From Pseudomonas laurylsulfativorans (GTDB taxonomy: Bacteria; Pseudomonadota; Gammaproteobacteria; Pseudomonadales; Pseudomonadaceae): DNA of 64,000 bases. Below, piece by piece: positions 54,801 to 64,000 of this stretch. A program made the position numbers and the translations under genes. The notes under the pieces were generated by a model that saw nothing but the letters and a program-made list of their open reading frames with translations, was not told the origin of the DNA and ran no database searches. Each line of letters opens with the position of its first letter. Position 1 is the stretch's first letter. The stretch is from the NCBI RefSeq assembly GCF_002906155.1, contig NZ_MUJK01000001.1:496001-560000 (forward strand), written 5' to 3'.

Positions 54801-57085
54801 GCTACAGCATTGCGGTGCGGGCGCTGTGTGAGTTCACCGCCAAGGCCGGTGACCTCGATCTGCGCTTTACACCGTCACCGACCGCGCTGGAGGGTATCGT
54901 CGGGCACCGCACGGTGGCGTCGCGGCGCAGCGAGGGCTACCAAAGCGAAGTCGCCCTTGAAGGCCAGTATCAAACCCTGACGGTCAAGGGCAGGGCGGAT
55001 GGCTATGACCCCGGGCAAAACTGCCTCGAAGAGGTCAAGACCTACCGCGGTGACTTGAGCAAGCAACCGGCCAACCACCGTCAGTTGCACTGGGCCCAGG
55101 CAAAAATCTACGGCTGGTTGATGTGCCGCAAGCTGGATCTTGCGCAAATCAATCTGGCGCTGGTGTATTTCGACATCCTCAGCGAAAAGGAAACCTGTCT
55201 GGTCGAGTCTTTCGAGGCCGCGCAACTGCAACGGTTCTTCGAACAGCATTGCGCGCGTTTCCTGCAATGGGCCGAACAGGAAGTTGTCCATCGTGACGGG
55301 CGCAATCTCGCGGCGCAGCACCTGGCCTTTCCCCACGCCGACTTTCGACCGGGGCAGCGGCATCTGGCCGAGTCAGTGTTCAAGGCCGTCAGCACGGGGC
55401 GCTGCCTGATGGCCCAGGCCCCCACGGGCATCGGTAAAACCCTGGGCACCTTGTTCCCCATGCTCAAGGCACTGGCGCCCCAGCAACTGGACAAAGTGTT
55501 CTTCCTCACGGCGAAAACCCCGGGACGCAAACTCGCCCTGGACGCCGCGCAAGTGATGCTCGCCAGCACCGGTGCGCCGCCGCTGCGAGTACTGGAGATG
55601 ATCGCCCGGGACAAAGCCTGCGAACATCCGGACAACGCCTGCCACGGCGAGTCCTGCCCACTGGCCCGGGGTTTCTACGATCGCCTGCCCGCCGCTCGAC
55701 AGGCGGCCAGCCAACTGAGCCTGTTGAACCAGAGCGCCCTGCGCGAGGTCGCCCTGGCCCACGATATCTGCCCGTATTACCTGAGCCAGGAAATGGCACG
55801 CTGGGCCGACGTGGTGGTTGCCGACTACAACTATTACTTCGATTTCAGCGCGCTGCTGTTCGGTCTGGCCCAGGCCAACAACTGGAAAGTCGCCGTGCTG
55901 GTCGATGAAGCCCATAACCTGGTGGAACGTGGCCGGCAGATGTACAGCGCCAGCCTCGACCAGGCGACCTTCAACGGCGTGCGCAAAACCGCACCCGAGG
56001 CGCTGAAAAAGCCGATGCAGCGGGTCAACCGCGAGTGGAATGCCCTGCATAACGCGCAAACCGGCGCCTATCAGGCCTATGACAAGGCGCCGGAAAAGTT
56101 GCTCCAGGCCCTGTCATCGTGCAGCGCCAGCATCGGTGACTACCAGAACGATCACCCGCAAGGCCTGGATAGCGCACTGCAGGGTTTCTACTTCGACATG
56201 CTGCATTTTTGCCGGGTGGCCGAACTGTTCGATGAGCAGTTCCTGTTCGACATCAGCAAGCGCGACCTTGAGCGCAAGCGCAACCTCTCGCAGTTGTGCC
56301 TGCGCAATGTGGTTCCCGCCGGGTTCATCCGCCCGCGCCTGACCGCCGCACGCAGCACAGTGCTGTTTTCCGCAACACTCAGCCCCCGGCACTATTACGC
56401 CGATTTACTGGGGACACCGGCGGACACGGTGTGCATCGACGTCGAGTCGCCGTTTCATGCCGAACAACTGCAAGTGCACATCGTCAACCAGATCTCCACC
56501 CGGTTCGTGCATCGCCAGTCCTCCCTCGAGCCGATCGTGGACTTGATCGCCAGACAATTCTGCGCACGCCCCGGTAATTACCTGGCGTTTTTCAGCAGCT
56601 TCGATTACTTGCAGCAGGTGGCGCAGTTACTCGCCGAAAAGCATCCACATATCAGTCTGTGGTCGCAGTCCCGAGGCATGGACGAAGCGCAGCGTCAGCA
56701 GTTTCTCGATCAGTTCCACGCCGACGGCCAGGGTGTCGGCTTTGCGGTGCTGGGCGGGGCCTTTGGTGAAGGCATCGATTTGCCCGGTGCCAGGTTGATC
56801 GGCGCATTTATCGCCACCCTGGGGCTGGCCCAGCTCAATCCGGTGAACGAGCAACTGAAACGGCGCATGGCCGCCATTTTTGGCGCCGGTTACGACTACA
56901 CCTATCTGTTTCCCGGCATACAGAAAGTGGTGCAGGCCGCTGGACGGGTGATCCGCACCCAGCAGGATCAAGGGGTGGTGATGTTGATCGACGACCGTTT
57001 TGGCGAGAGCAAGGTCAAGCAATTGTTGCCGCGCTGGTGGGCTTTCCAAATTCCCGCTTTGACGCATACTCCAGAGAAACTATGA
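54797..57085 (+). CDS. Rad3/DinG-like helicase with N-terminal PD-(D/E)XK nuclease-like domain
   Basis: 762 residues. The N-terminal 180 hold a nuclease-like core (GRADGYDP with D68, LEEVKTYRG with E79 and K81). The helicase follows with Walker A APTGIGKT (208-215), four Cys for a 4Fe-4S cluster (ACEHPDNACHGESC and HDICPYYL), DEAH in VDEAHNLVERG, and the C-terminal motifs GAFGEGIDLPG and QAAGRVIRTQQD. It is an XPD-type 5'-3' unwinding machine for repair. The TTG start overlaps the fan1 stop (TTGA), with GGAG eight bases upstream. Confidence 0.88.
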   Translation: MSYSIAVRALCEFTAKAGDLDLRFTPSPTALEGIVGHRTVASRRSEGYQSEVALEGQYQTLTVKGRADGYDPGQNCLEEVKTYRGDLSKQPANHRQLHWAQAKIYGWLMCRKLDLAQINLALVYFDILSEKETCLVESFEAAQLQRFFEQHCARFLQWAEQEVVHRDGRNLAAQHLAFPHADFRPGQRHLAESVFKAVSTGRCLMAQAPTGIGKTLGTLFPMLKALAPQQLDKVFFLTAKTPGRKLALDAAQVMLASTGAPPLRVLEMIARDKACEHPDNACHGESCPLARGFYDRLPAARQAASQLSLLNQSALREVALAHDICPYYLSQEMARWADVVVADYNYYFDFSALLFGLAQANNWKVAVLVDEAHNLVERGRQMYSASLDQATFNGVRKTAPEALKKPMQRVNREWNALHNAQTGAYQAYDKAPEKLLQALSSCSASIGDYQNDHPQGLDSALQGFYFDMLHFCRVAELFDEQFLFDISKRDLERKRNLSQLCLRNVVPAGFIRPRLTAARSTVLFSATLSPRHYYADLLGTPADTVCIDVESPFHAEQLQVHIVNQISTRFVHRQSSLEPIVDLIARQFCARPGNYLAFFSSFDYLQQVAQLLAEKHPHISLWSQSRGMDEAQRQQFLDQFHADGQGVGFAVLGGAFGEGIDLPGARLIGAFIATLGLAQLNPVNEQLKRRMAAIFGAGYDYTYLFPGIQKVVQAAGRVIRTQQDQGVVMLIDDRFGESKVKQLLPRWWAFQIPALTHTPEKL

Positions 57086-57098
57086 GACGGTGGGATCA

Positions 57099-59018
57099 AT
57101 GAGCGAAGATCGAAACAAGATCAGTGCCATCGAGGACGGCCGGTTCCGCCTGTTGATCGATGCGGTGGTTGACTACGCGATCTACATGATTGATCCAGAC
57201 GGCGTCATTACCAGCTGGAATGCTGGCGCCAGGCGTTTCAAGGGCTATGAGGAGGCTGAAATCCTCGGCGAGCATTTCTCGCGTTTCTACACCGATGACG
57301 ATCGCCGTGCCGGATTGCCCCAGCGGGCACTGGACACGGCGATCCGTGAAGGACGTTTCGAGGGCGAAGGCTGGCGGGTGCGCAAGGACGGCACGCGTTT
57401 CTGGTCACACGTGGTGATCGATCCGATTCTCGATCCGGCGGGCACCTTGCTGGGCTTCGCCAAGATCACCCGGGATCTCACCGATCGCAAAATGGCTGAG
57501 GAGGTCCTCAAGCAAAGCGAACAACAGTTCCGCCTGCTGGTGCAGAGCGTTACGGACTATGCGATCTACATGCTTTCCCCGGACGGACGCGTAAGCAACT
57601 GGAACCCTGGTGCCCAGCGCATCAAGGGTTATTTGCCGGAAGAGGTCATCGGCCAGCATTTTTCGATGTTCTATACCCCGGAGGCTCGCGATGCCGGCGA
57701 GCCGCAGCGGACACTTGATATCGCCGTCCGTGAAGGCCGCTTTGAGAACAAGGGCTGGAGGATGCGCAAGGACGGCACGCGATTCCTCGCCCATGTCATT
57801 GTCGATCCGATCTGGGGTGATACCGGCACATTGCTCGGTTTTGCCAAGATTACCCGGGATATCACTGAAGCCACGCAAGCGCAGCAGGTACTGGAACAAA
57901 CCCGCGAGGCCTTGTTCCAGGCGCAGAAAATGCAGGCCATCGGCCAGCTCAGCGGCGGGATTGCCCACGACTTCAACAACCTGCTGACGGTCATCCTCGG
58001 CAATCTGGAAATCGTGCGCAAACGAGTGAAAGACGATCCAAAAATGACCCGCCTGATCGACAACGCCACCCAAGGTGCCTTGCGCGGTGTTTCCCTGACC
58101 CAGCGCATGCTGGCGTTTGCCCGACGCCAGGAACTCAAGTCGGAGCCGGTGCGGATACCGGCGTTGGTGGAAGGCATTTCCGGGCTATTGCGCAGTTCCC
58201 TCGGGCCTTCGGTGAAAATGGAAACGCGCTTTCCCGAGGATCTCGAACCGGTGATGGCTGACCTCAACCAGCTTGAGCTGGCAGTGTTGAACCTGGCGAC
58301 CAATGCCCGTGATGCCATGCCCAACGGCGGGACCATCGTCTTCAGCGCCAGAACCGATGATGTGACCGACAGCGCCACTTCATCCCTTGCGCCGGGGCGT
58401 TACGTTTGCCTGAGTGTGACCGATACCGGCGAGGGCATGGATGAAACCACGCTGGCCTCGGCGATGGACCCATTCTTCACCACCAAGGGCGTCGGTAAGG
58501 GCACCGGCCTGGGGTTGTCGATGGTCCACGGTTTTATCGAACAATTGGGTGGGCGCTTCATCCTCAAAAGCAACAAGAACCGGGGTACGACCGCCGAGTT
58601 GTGGCTGCCGGTCGCCACCCGGAATTCAGCAGCCCAACCTGTCGTCGAAACACAGGCCGTGAGCGTGCCTCGCCTGTGCGTACTGGTGGTCGACGATGAC
58701 AACCTGGTGCTGACCAGCACCAGCCTGCTGCTCGAAGACCTCGGGCATAGGGTGATAAGTGCGGCATCCGGTGCCATGGCGCTGGAGCTGTTTGTCAGTG
58801 AGCCGGATATCGATCTGGTCATAACGGACATGGCCATGCCGCAAATGAGCGGCGCACAACTGGCCCATGCAGTCCGGATTATCCGGCCGAATGTGCCGAT
58901 CATCCTCGCCACCGGTTATGCCGAACGCCTGGAAGGCTTTGCTGCCCACTTGCCCCGCTTGCCGAAGCCGTTTACCCAACTCAACCTGGTAGAGCTCATT
59001 GCCCAGGCGATGACATGA
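57099..59018 (+). CDS. hybrid histidine kinase (PAS-PAS-HisKA-HATPase-receiver)
   Basis: 639 residues, cytosolic: two very similar PAS domains (about 15-130 and 140-255, each with DYAIYM, DPDG-like, GW-RKDGTRF and LLGFAKITRD text), a HisKA domain with H290 in [10 protein letters not shown], a HATPase domain, and a receiver with D577 in LVITDMAMPQMSG. The PAS repeat is probably an internal duplication. The class is similar to photoreceptor or redox PAS kinases, but no LOV Cys motif (NCRFL) is seen. It ends overlapping the convergent antiporter gene by 23 bases. Confidence 0.92.
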   Translation: MSEDRNKISAIEDGRFRLLIDAVVDYAIYMIDPDGVITSWNAGARRFKGYEEAEILGEHFSRFYTDDDRRAGLPQRALDTAIREGRFEGEGWRVRKDGTRFWSHVVIDPILDPAGTLLGFAKITRDLTDRKMAEEVLKQSEQQFRLLVQSVTDYAIYMLSPDGRVSNWNPGAQRIKGYLPEEVIGQHFSMFYTPEARDAGEPQRTLDIAVREGRFENKGWRMRKDGTRFLAHVIVDPIWGDTGTLLGFAKITRDITEATQAQQVLEQTREALFQAQKMQAIGQLSGGIAHDFNNLLTVILGNLEIVRKRVKDDPKMTRLIDNATQGALRGVSLTQRMLAFARRQELKSEPVRIPALVEGISGLLRSSLGPSVKMETRFPEDLEPVMADLNQLELAVLNLATNARDAMPNGGTIVFSARTDDVTDSATSSLAPGRYVCLSVTDTGEGMDETTLASAMDPFFTTKGVGKGTGLGLSMVHGFIEQLGGRFILKSNKNRGTTAELWLPVATRNSAAQPVVETQAVSVPRLCVLVVDDDNLVLTSTSLLLEDLGHRVISAASGAMALELFVSEPDIDLVITDMAMPQMSGAQLAHAVRIIRPNVPIILATGYAERLEGFAAHLPRLPKPFTQLNLVELIAQAMT

Positions 59019-60357
59019 CACGGCGATTGTGCTGTTCATAACGGGCCAGCATCGGCTGGGTGCTGATGCCGTGTACCAGAATGCTCAGCGCCACCACCGA
59101 GAGCGTAAGGTCAGCGCATAAGGTTGCCACTGAAGGCAGCAGATCGTGGTTCAAGGCGTAGAAAAGGTAGTAGAAGCTGCCGATGCCGCGAATGCCGAAC
59201 CAGCCGATCAACCAGCGTTGGGGGCCGTTGAGCAGCGACCCCCACGGCATCAGCCAGACCGCCAACGGGCGAATCACGGTGAACAACACCAATGCGACCA
59301 TCAGCGCCCGCCAGTCCCAGTGTGCAACCAACACCACGCCGAGCAAGGTGACCAGAAACACTTCCATGGCCCGTTCCACCAGGCTACCGAACGACAACAT
59401 GTCGCCCATCATGATCCCCGCTGCGACCTGGGAGTCTTCAAGGTTTGTCACATCGCCATGCACCGCTGCTTCGGGTTCCACATGCTGATGCCCAACCACC
59501 GGCTGAACCAGATGTTCGGCCGGTGTATGGGCATTGCCCGTTGTCCTGACTTCGGCCTGGCGTAACCCGAGGCCGGCGGCAAAAACCGAGAGAAAGCCAT
59601 AGCCATGGATCGCCTCGGCCACGACGTAAGCCAGGGCGATCAGGGCGAGGGCCAGGTAATCATTAGGGGAGAACGTGCTGTCGGCATTCTTGATGCGCAT
59701 GAACAAGGTCAGGCGACCAATGCCGCGTCCCATCCAGTAACCGGTCAGCAGTCCGGCGGGCACGGCCCATAACAGGCGCTGGAAGACCCAGTCGTCCAGA
59801 CCGCTGGCAACGTTGCCGTTTTGCAGCAAAAACAAAAGCCCCAGAAGTACGAACGGGAACGCGATTCCGTCGTTCAGCCCGGCCTCTCCCGAGAGTCCGA
59901 ACCGCACCGGATCATCGTCCTTGGCGTCATTGACCTGAACCAGGGAGGCCAGGACCGGATCAGTCGGTGCCAGTATCGCTCCAATCAGCAGCGAAGGTCC
60001 CCACGCCAGTGCGAAAGCGAAATGCAACAGCAGGCAGACACCGACAATGGTCAGCACCATCACCGGTCCCGCGAGAGCGAACGCCACTCGCCATTGGCGA
60101 TCACGAAGAGGTGGTCGCAGCTTGAGCCCGCAGACAAACAATGAAAAAAGCACCGCGACTTCCGTCAGGTGCTCGATCCAGAATGCCGCCTCCTTGATAT
60201 CCAGCCTGAGCAAGCCCAGGCCCGCCGGTCCGATGGCGACGCCCAATACCAGGCACACCGCCGAAGTGGTGACCGGCATCCAGCGCAGGTACGACGAGGT
60301 CAGTGCCAAGGTCAGCAACACCGCGCCCAACACCGCCACCCAGGCAACGAAACTCAT
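58996..60357 (-). CDS. cation/proton antiporter (Na+/H+ exchanger family)
   Basis: 453-residue inner-membrane protein with about 11-12 helices and the CPA1 motif region (LIGAILAPTDPVLASLVQV, GLSGEAGLNDGIAFPFVLLGLL). A His-rich hydrophilic insert (residues about 275-310, NAHTPAEHLVQPVVGHQHVEPEAAVHGD) sits between helices and may be a pH- or metal-sensing loop. Ion specificity cannot be read from the sequence. Starts MSFVAWVAVLG. Confidence 0.88.
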   Translation of the reverse strand: MSFVAWVAVLGAVLLTLALTSSYLRWMPVTTSAVCLVLGVAIGPAGLGLLRLDIKEAAFWIEHLTEVAVLFSLFVCGLKLRPPLRDRQWRVAFALAGPVMVLTIVGVCLLLHFAFALAWGPSLLIGAILAPTDPVLASLVQVNDAKDDDPVRFGLSGEAGLNDGIAFPFVLLGLLFLLQNGNVASGLDDWVFQRLLWAVPAGLLTGYWMGRGIGRLTLFMRIKNADSTFSPNDYLALALIALAYVVAEAIHGYGFLSVFAAGLGLRQAEVRTTGNAHTPAEHLVQPVVGHQHVEPEAAVHGDVTNLEDSQVAAGIMMGDMLSFGSLVERAMEVFLVTLLGVVLVAHWDWRALMVALVLFTVIRPLAVWLMPWGSLLNGPQRWLIGWFGIRGIGSFYYLFYALNHDLLPSVATLCADLTLSVVALSILVHGISTQPMLARYEQHNRRVMSSPGQ

Positions 60358-60435
60358 GGCTCAGACCTCGAAACAGCCGTCAGTGCAGGGCTATAGGCTG
60401 TTGAGCATCGAAGGGCTGCATCGGTTCAATTCTTA

Positions 60436-60544
60436 CCTGTGGAAGCGACGGTGCGACGATTCGACCTGCTCGCGAAAGCGCAGTGTCAGGCAACTGCATT
60501 GCCGATTGACAGGACGCCATCGCGGGCAAGCCCGCTCCTGCAGG
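60436..60544. repeat. degenerate and intact REP palindrome
   Basis: A decayed REP with an internal insertion (60436-60480) faces an intact copy (60517-60544, CGCGGGCAAGCCCGCTCC). They occupy much of the 212-base gap between the antiporter start and the MalY-like gene end. Confidence 0.7.
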
Positions 60545-60569
60545 GTTCCTCGTGGTTGTGAGCGGAGTG

Positions 60570-61724
60570 TCAGGCCTTGAGATGGCGCAAACTGCGTTCC
60601 ATCCGCGCAATGCCTTCTTCCAGCAGCGACCGTGGGCAGCCGAAGTTCAGGCGCACGAACTGCTTGCAGTCATCGCCGAAGTCCAGACCGGCGCTCAAAC
60701 CGACTTTGGCCTGTTCGAGGAAGAACTGCTGCGGGTTGTCCAGGCCCAGGGCGGTGCAGTCAAGCCAGGCGAGGTAGGTGCTTTGCGGCAGGTTCATGGT
60801 GACGCCCGGCAGGCGGGTGCGCACGGCCTCGGCCAGGAAGTCACGGTTGCCTTGCAGGTAGGTCTTCAGCTCGGCCAGCCATGGTGCGGCTTCGCTGTAG
60901 GCGACGCGAGTGGCCTCCATGCCCAGCGGATTGACGCTGTCGACCATGCCGCAACGGGCGTGGTTGACCTTCTCGCGCAGATGGCGGTCCTGGATGATCA
61001 TGAACGAGGTTTTCAGGCCGGCGATGTTGTAGGCCTTGCTCGCTGACATCAGTGTGATGGTGCGCTGGGCCACTTGCGGGCTCAACGTGGCCATCGGAAT
61101 GTGCGTGCGGCCGTCGAAGCACAACTCGGCGTGGATCTCGTCGGAAATGATCCAGGCATCATGCTCAAGGCAAATGTCCGCAATGGCTTGCAGTTCCGCG
61201 CGAGGGAAGGCCTTGCCCAGCGGGTTATGCGGGTTGCTCAGCAGCAAGGCGCCGCCGCCTTGCAGCGACTGGCTCAGGGTATCCAGCGGCGTGGTGTAGG
61301 TGCCATCGGCTTGCGCATCGAAATTCAGCTCGACTTTGTTCAGGCCCCAATGCCCGGGTGCGTGACGCAGCGGTGGGTAATTGGGCACCTGCACAACGAC
61401 GTTTTGTGGCGCCTGCACCAGGGCCTTCAACGCCATGTTGAAGCCCGACTCGACGCCCGGCAGGAAGATCAGCTCTTGAGGCTCGACGCGCCAGGCGTAC
61501 TTGTTCCAGAGGTCGGCGACGATCGCCTCGCGCAGGTCATCCTGGGCCACGCTGTAGCCGACCATCGGGTGTTCCAGTCGTTTTTGCAGGGCCTGGATGA
61601 TCACCGGCGGCGCGGCGAAATCCATGTCGGCGACCCACATCGGCAACACATCGGCCGGGTAGCGGCTCCACTTGGTACTGCCGGTGTTGTGACGGTCGAA
61701 CACCTGATCAAAATCGAAAGTCAT
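60570..61724 (-). CDS. MalY/PatB-type cystathionine beta-lyase (PLP aminotransferase fold)
   Basis: 384 residues of the MalY/PatB subgroup: MWVADMDFAAPPVI near residue 29, SNPHNPLGKAF (163-173), SDEIHAEL (194-201), and the PLP Lys K230 in SASKAYNIAGLK. The expected reaction is C-S bond cleavage of cystathionine or cysteine. The ATG of MTFDFDQVFDRHN is the family start; the longer open frame upstream runs through REP repeats. Confidence 0.92.
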   Translation of the reverse strand: MTFDFDQVFDRHNTGSTKWSRYPADVLPMWVADMDFAAPPVIIQALQKRLEHPMVGYSVAQDDLREAIVADLWNKYAWRVEPQELIFLPGVESGFNMALKALVQAPQNVVVQVPNYPPLRHAPGHWGLNKVELNFDAQADGTYTTPLDTLSQSLQGGGALLLSNPHNPLGKAFPRAELQAIADICLEHDAWIISDEIHAELCFDGRTHIPMATLSPQVAQRTITLMSASKAYNIAGLKTSFMIIQDRHLREKVNHARCGMVDSVNPLGMEATRVAYSEAAPWLAELKTYLQGNRDFLAEAVRTRLPGVTMNLPQSTYLAWLDCTALGLDNPQQFFLEQAKVGLSAGLDFGDDCKQFVRLNFGCPRSLLEEGIARMERSLRHLKA

Positions 61725-61779
61725 GCGGGATCTCGTGAAGGCGGGGTTGAACATTGGCCAATGATAAGCGCCAACCCCC

Positions 61780-61864
61780 TGTAGGAGCGAGCCTGCTCGC
61801 GAAGGTGCGTCAGATAAGGTGATGTCAACTGACCCACCATCGTGAGCAGGCTCGCTCCTACAAG
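61780..61864. repeat. REP palindrome pair between the lyase gene and fdnG
   Basis: Inverted REP copies at 61780-61804 and 61838-61864 lie in the divergent gap. Beyond them, 61944-61960 form a small hairpin (CGGCAG with CTGCCG) in the probable fdnG leader. Confidence 0.85.
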
Positions 61865-62022
61865 GATCTTCGCCGCCCGGTGGATTTGCCCGACGGTCGG
61901 TTTTCACACAGAACGTAAACCGGTTGACTACAGTTTGTAGTGTCGGCAGCCAGACTGCCGCGACCGTGGTTGTTCGAAAAAGCCCGGCCATGTACCGGGT
62001 TCCACCTGATCAGGAGTGCACG

Positions 62023-64000
62023 ATGGATCTCAGCCGTCGTCAGTTCTTCAAGGTCGCCGGTATCGGCCTTGCAGGCTCTAGCCTGGGTGCGTTGGGCATG
62101 GCCCCGACGCTTGCCTTTGCCGAACAGGTGCGTCACTTCAAGCTCGCCCATACCCATGAAACCCGCAACACCTGCCCGTATTGCTCGGTCGGTTGCGGCT
62201 TGATCATGTACAGCCAGGGCGATACGGCGAAGAATGTCGCGCAAAACATCATCCATATCGAAGGTGACGCCGACCACCCGGTCAACCGCGGCACTCTGTG
62301 CCCCAAAGGCGCGGGCCTGCTGGACTTCATACACAGTCCCGGGCGCCTGCAATATCCGCAGGTGCGCAAACCCGGCAGCACCGAGTGGACCCGCATCTCC
62401 TGGGATGAAGCGCTCGATCGCGTCGCCGACCTGATGAAGGCCGACCGTGACGCCAACTTCATTGAGAAAAATGCCCAGGGCCAAACAGTGAACCGCTGGC
62501 TGACCACCGGTTTCCTCGCGGCCTCGGCGGCGTCCAACGAAGCCGGCTACATCACCCACAAGGTGATTCGCAGTCTCGGCATGCTGGGGTTTGATAACCA
62601 GGCGCGTGTCTGACACGGCCCGACGGTGGCAAGTCTTGCCCCGACGTACGGCCGTGGTGCCATGACCAATACCTGGACCGATATCGCCAACGCGAATCTG
62701 GTTCTGGTGATGGGCGGCAACGCAGCAGAAGCGCACCCGTGTGGTTTCAAATGGGTGACCGAAGCGAAGGCGCACAACAAGGCGCGGCTGATCGTGGTCG
62801 ACCCGCGTTTTACCCGGACCGCCTCGGTGGCCGACTACTACGCGCCAATCCGTACCGGCACCGACATCGCCTTCATGGGCGGGTTGATCAATTTCCTGCT
62901 GACCGAGGACAAGATCCAGCACGAATACGTGCGCAACTACACCGACGTGTCGTTCATCGTCAAAGCCGGCTATGGCTTCGAGGACGGCATCTTCAGTGGC
63001 TACGACGCGGCCAAGCGCCTGTACACCGATAAATCCGGCTGGGGTTATGAAATCGGCGAGGACGGCTTTGCCAAGGTCGATCCGACCCTGCAGGACCCGC
63101 ACTGCGTCTATCAGTTGATGAAGCAGCATTACAGCCGCTACACCAAGGAACTGGCGAGCCAGATCTGCGGCATGCCGGTCGATGCCATGCAGAAGATCTG
63201 GGACGAGATCGCCACTTGCTCGCAACCGGGCAAGACCATGACCATCCTCTATGCACTGGGCTGGACCCAGCACTCGATTGGCGCGCAGATCATCCGCAGC
63301 GCGGCGATGGTGCAACTGTTGCTGGGTAACGTCGGCATGCCGGGTGGGGGCGTGAATGCCTTGCGCGGGCACTCCAACATCCAGGGGCTGACCGACCTGG
63401 GGCTGTTGTCCAACTCGCTGCCGGGCTACCTCACGCTGCCGGGCGATGCCGAACAGGATTACAACGCCTACATCGTCAAGCGCACGCAAAAACCGTTGCG
63501 CCCGGGGCAACTGTCCTACTGGCAGAACTACGGCAAGTTCCACGTCAGCCTGATGAAAGCCTGGTACGGCGCCAACGCCACGGCCGAGAACAACTGGGCC
63601 TACGACTACCTGCCGAAACTGGACATTCCCCAATACGACATCCTCAAGGTGTTCGATCTGATGGGCCAGGGCAAGGTTAACGGCTACATGTGCCAGGGCT
63701 TCAATCCCATCGCTGCACTGCCTGATAAAAACCGCGTCATGGCGGCCTTGGCCAAGTTGAAATGGCTGGTGGTGATGGACCCGCTGGCCACCGAAACCTC
63801 GGAGTTCTGGCAAAAAGTCGGGCCATACAACGACGTGGATAGCGCCGGTATACAGACCGAAGTCATTCGCCTGCCCACCACCTGTTTCGCCGAGGAAGAC
63901 GGTTCGCTGGTCAACAGCAGCCGCTGGTTGCAATGGCACTGGAAAGGCGCCGACGGCCCCGGCGAGGCACGCACCGACGTGCGGATCATGAGTGAGTTGT
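62023..64000 (+). CDS. fdnG: formate dehydrogenase alpha subunit, selenocysteine-containing, cut by the window end
   Basis: Molybdopterin- and 4Fe-4S-containing catalytic subunit of membrane-bound formate dehydrogenase N, oxidising formate at the periplasmic face. A Tat signal (SRRQFFK), the cluster Cys set C51-C54-C58 (CPYCSVGC), and a UGA at 62611-62613 (residue 197) are seen. The frame continues across UGA with HGPTVASLAPTYGRGAMTN and then FdnG-like text to the end, so the UGA is read as selenocysteine. AGGAG precedes the ATG. Iron-sulfur and cytochrome subunits should follow outside the window. Confidence 0.95.
62611..62650 (+). promoter_or_regulatory. selenocysteine UGA codon and putative bacterial SECIS hairpin
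   Basis: The UGA is followed directly by CACGGCCCGACGGTGG, then a palindromic stretch at 62628-62640 (GGCAAG-T-CTTGCC) with AAGUCU in its apical part. This is the right distance and size for a SelB-binding bSECIS element. It is needed to insert selenocysteine rather than stop. Confidence 0.8.

Noticed and set aside
62611..62613. Apparent stop codon (UGA) cutting the formate dehydrogenase gene
   Set aside because: FdnG-type enzymes carry selenocysteine here; the frame continues with HGPTVASLAPTYGRG and a SECIS-like hairpin follows, so it is not a nonsense mutation.
61858..63939. 693-residue open frame antisense to fdnG
   Set aside because: It mirrors the codon pattern of fdnG and has no domain signal.

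Overview
The window is a 64 kb piece of a Pseudomonas chromosome, most likely from the P. fluorescens group. The evidence is the gene content (mtl mannitol operon, mexS-mexT-mexEF-oprN locus, DUF2790 and DUF1652 genes, FAN1-type nuclease, selenocysteine formate dehydrogenase), the GC-rich codon use, and many REP/REPIN palindromes of the 'gtgggagcgagcctgctcgcga' type. I see no rRNA, tRNA, CRISPR array, insertion sequence or prophage.

Layout. (1) 0.2-6.8 kb: a mannitol/arabitol operon on the minus strand (mtlR, then mtlK'-mtlD-mtlY-mtlZ). It is damaged: the transporter genes mtlEFG and the whole ATPase domain of mtlK are absent, and mtlY lacks an internal block carrying its catalytic motif, so only mtlD and mtlZ look complete. 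(2) 6.8-10.2 kb: two tandem PI-PLC X-domain proteins and a glycosyltransferase. (3) 10.2-20.6 kb: a signalling block with a CHASE3-GAF hybrid kinase carrying three receivers, a stand-alone CheR/CheB pair, a response-regulator/kinase, single-domain receivers, and a KaiC-like double ATPase overlapping a hybrid kinase. (4) 20.7-26.1 kb: a TPR protein and a 1394-residue protein whose C-terminus carries the Arg / Ser-Thr-Ser / Glu signature of pertussis/cholera-type ADP-ribosyltransferases; it has no neighbouring secretion or immunity gene and is visibly AT-richer than its surroundings. (5) 26.2-38.1 kb: a FUSC-type efflux operon facing the MexEF-OprN system with its regulators MexT and MexS. (6) 38.7-44.3 kb: an unknown protein with a MocR-type regulator, phosphoglucomutase and a pirin. 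(7) 44.5-52.9 kb: a UvrD-like helicase, a tandem REPIN array, an AraC-type regulator with an NTF2-like domain next to a polyamine-type oxidase/cupin/binding-protein set, a LprI-MliC fusion and a small lipoprotein. (8) 53.1-64 kb: FAN1 nuclease overlapping a Rad3-type helicase, a PAS hybrid kinase, a cation/proton antiporter, a MalY/PatB-type lyase, and the start of fdnG, read through a UGA selenocysteine codon and cut by the window end.

Functionally, the window holds core metabolism, drug efflux with its own regulatory circuit, DNA repair, and a large sensory block. The least ordinary items are the toxin-like ADP-ribosyltransferase, the two separate deletions in the mannitol operon, and the KaiC-kinase pair with altered phosphosite positions. 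Family assignments are from reading the translations and memory of the families; no database search was run.
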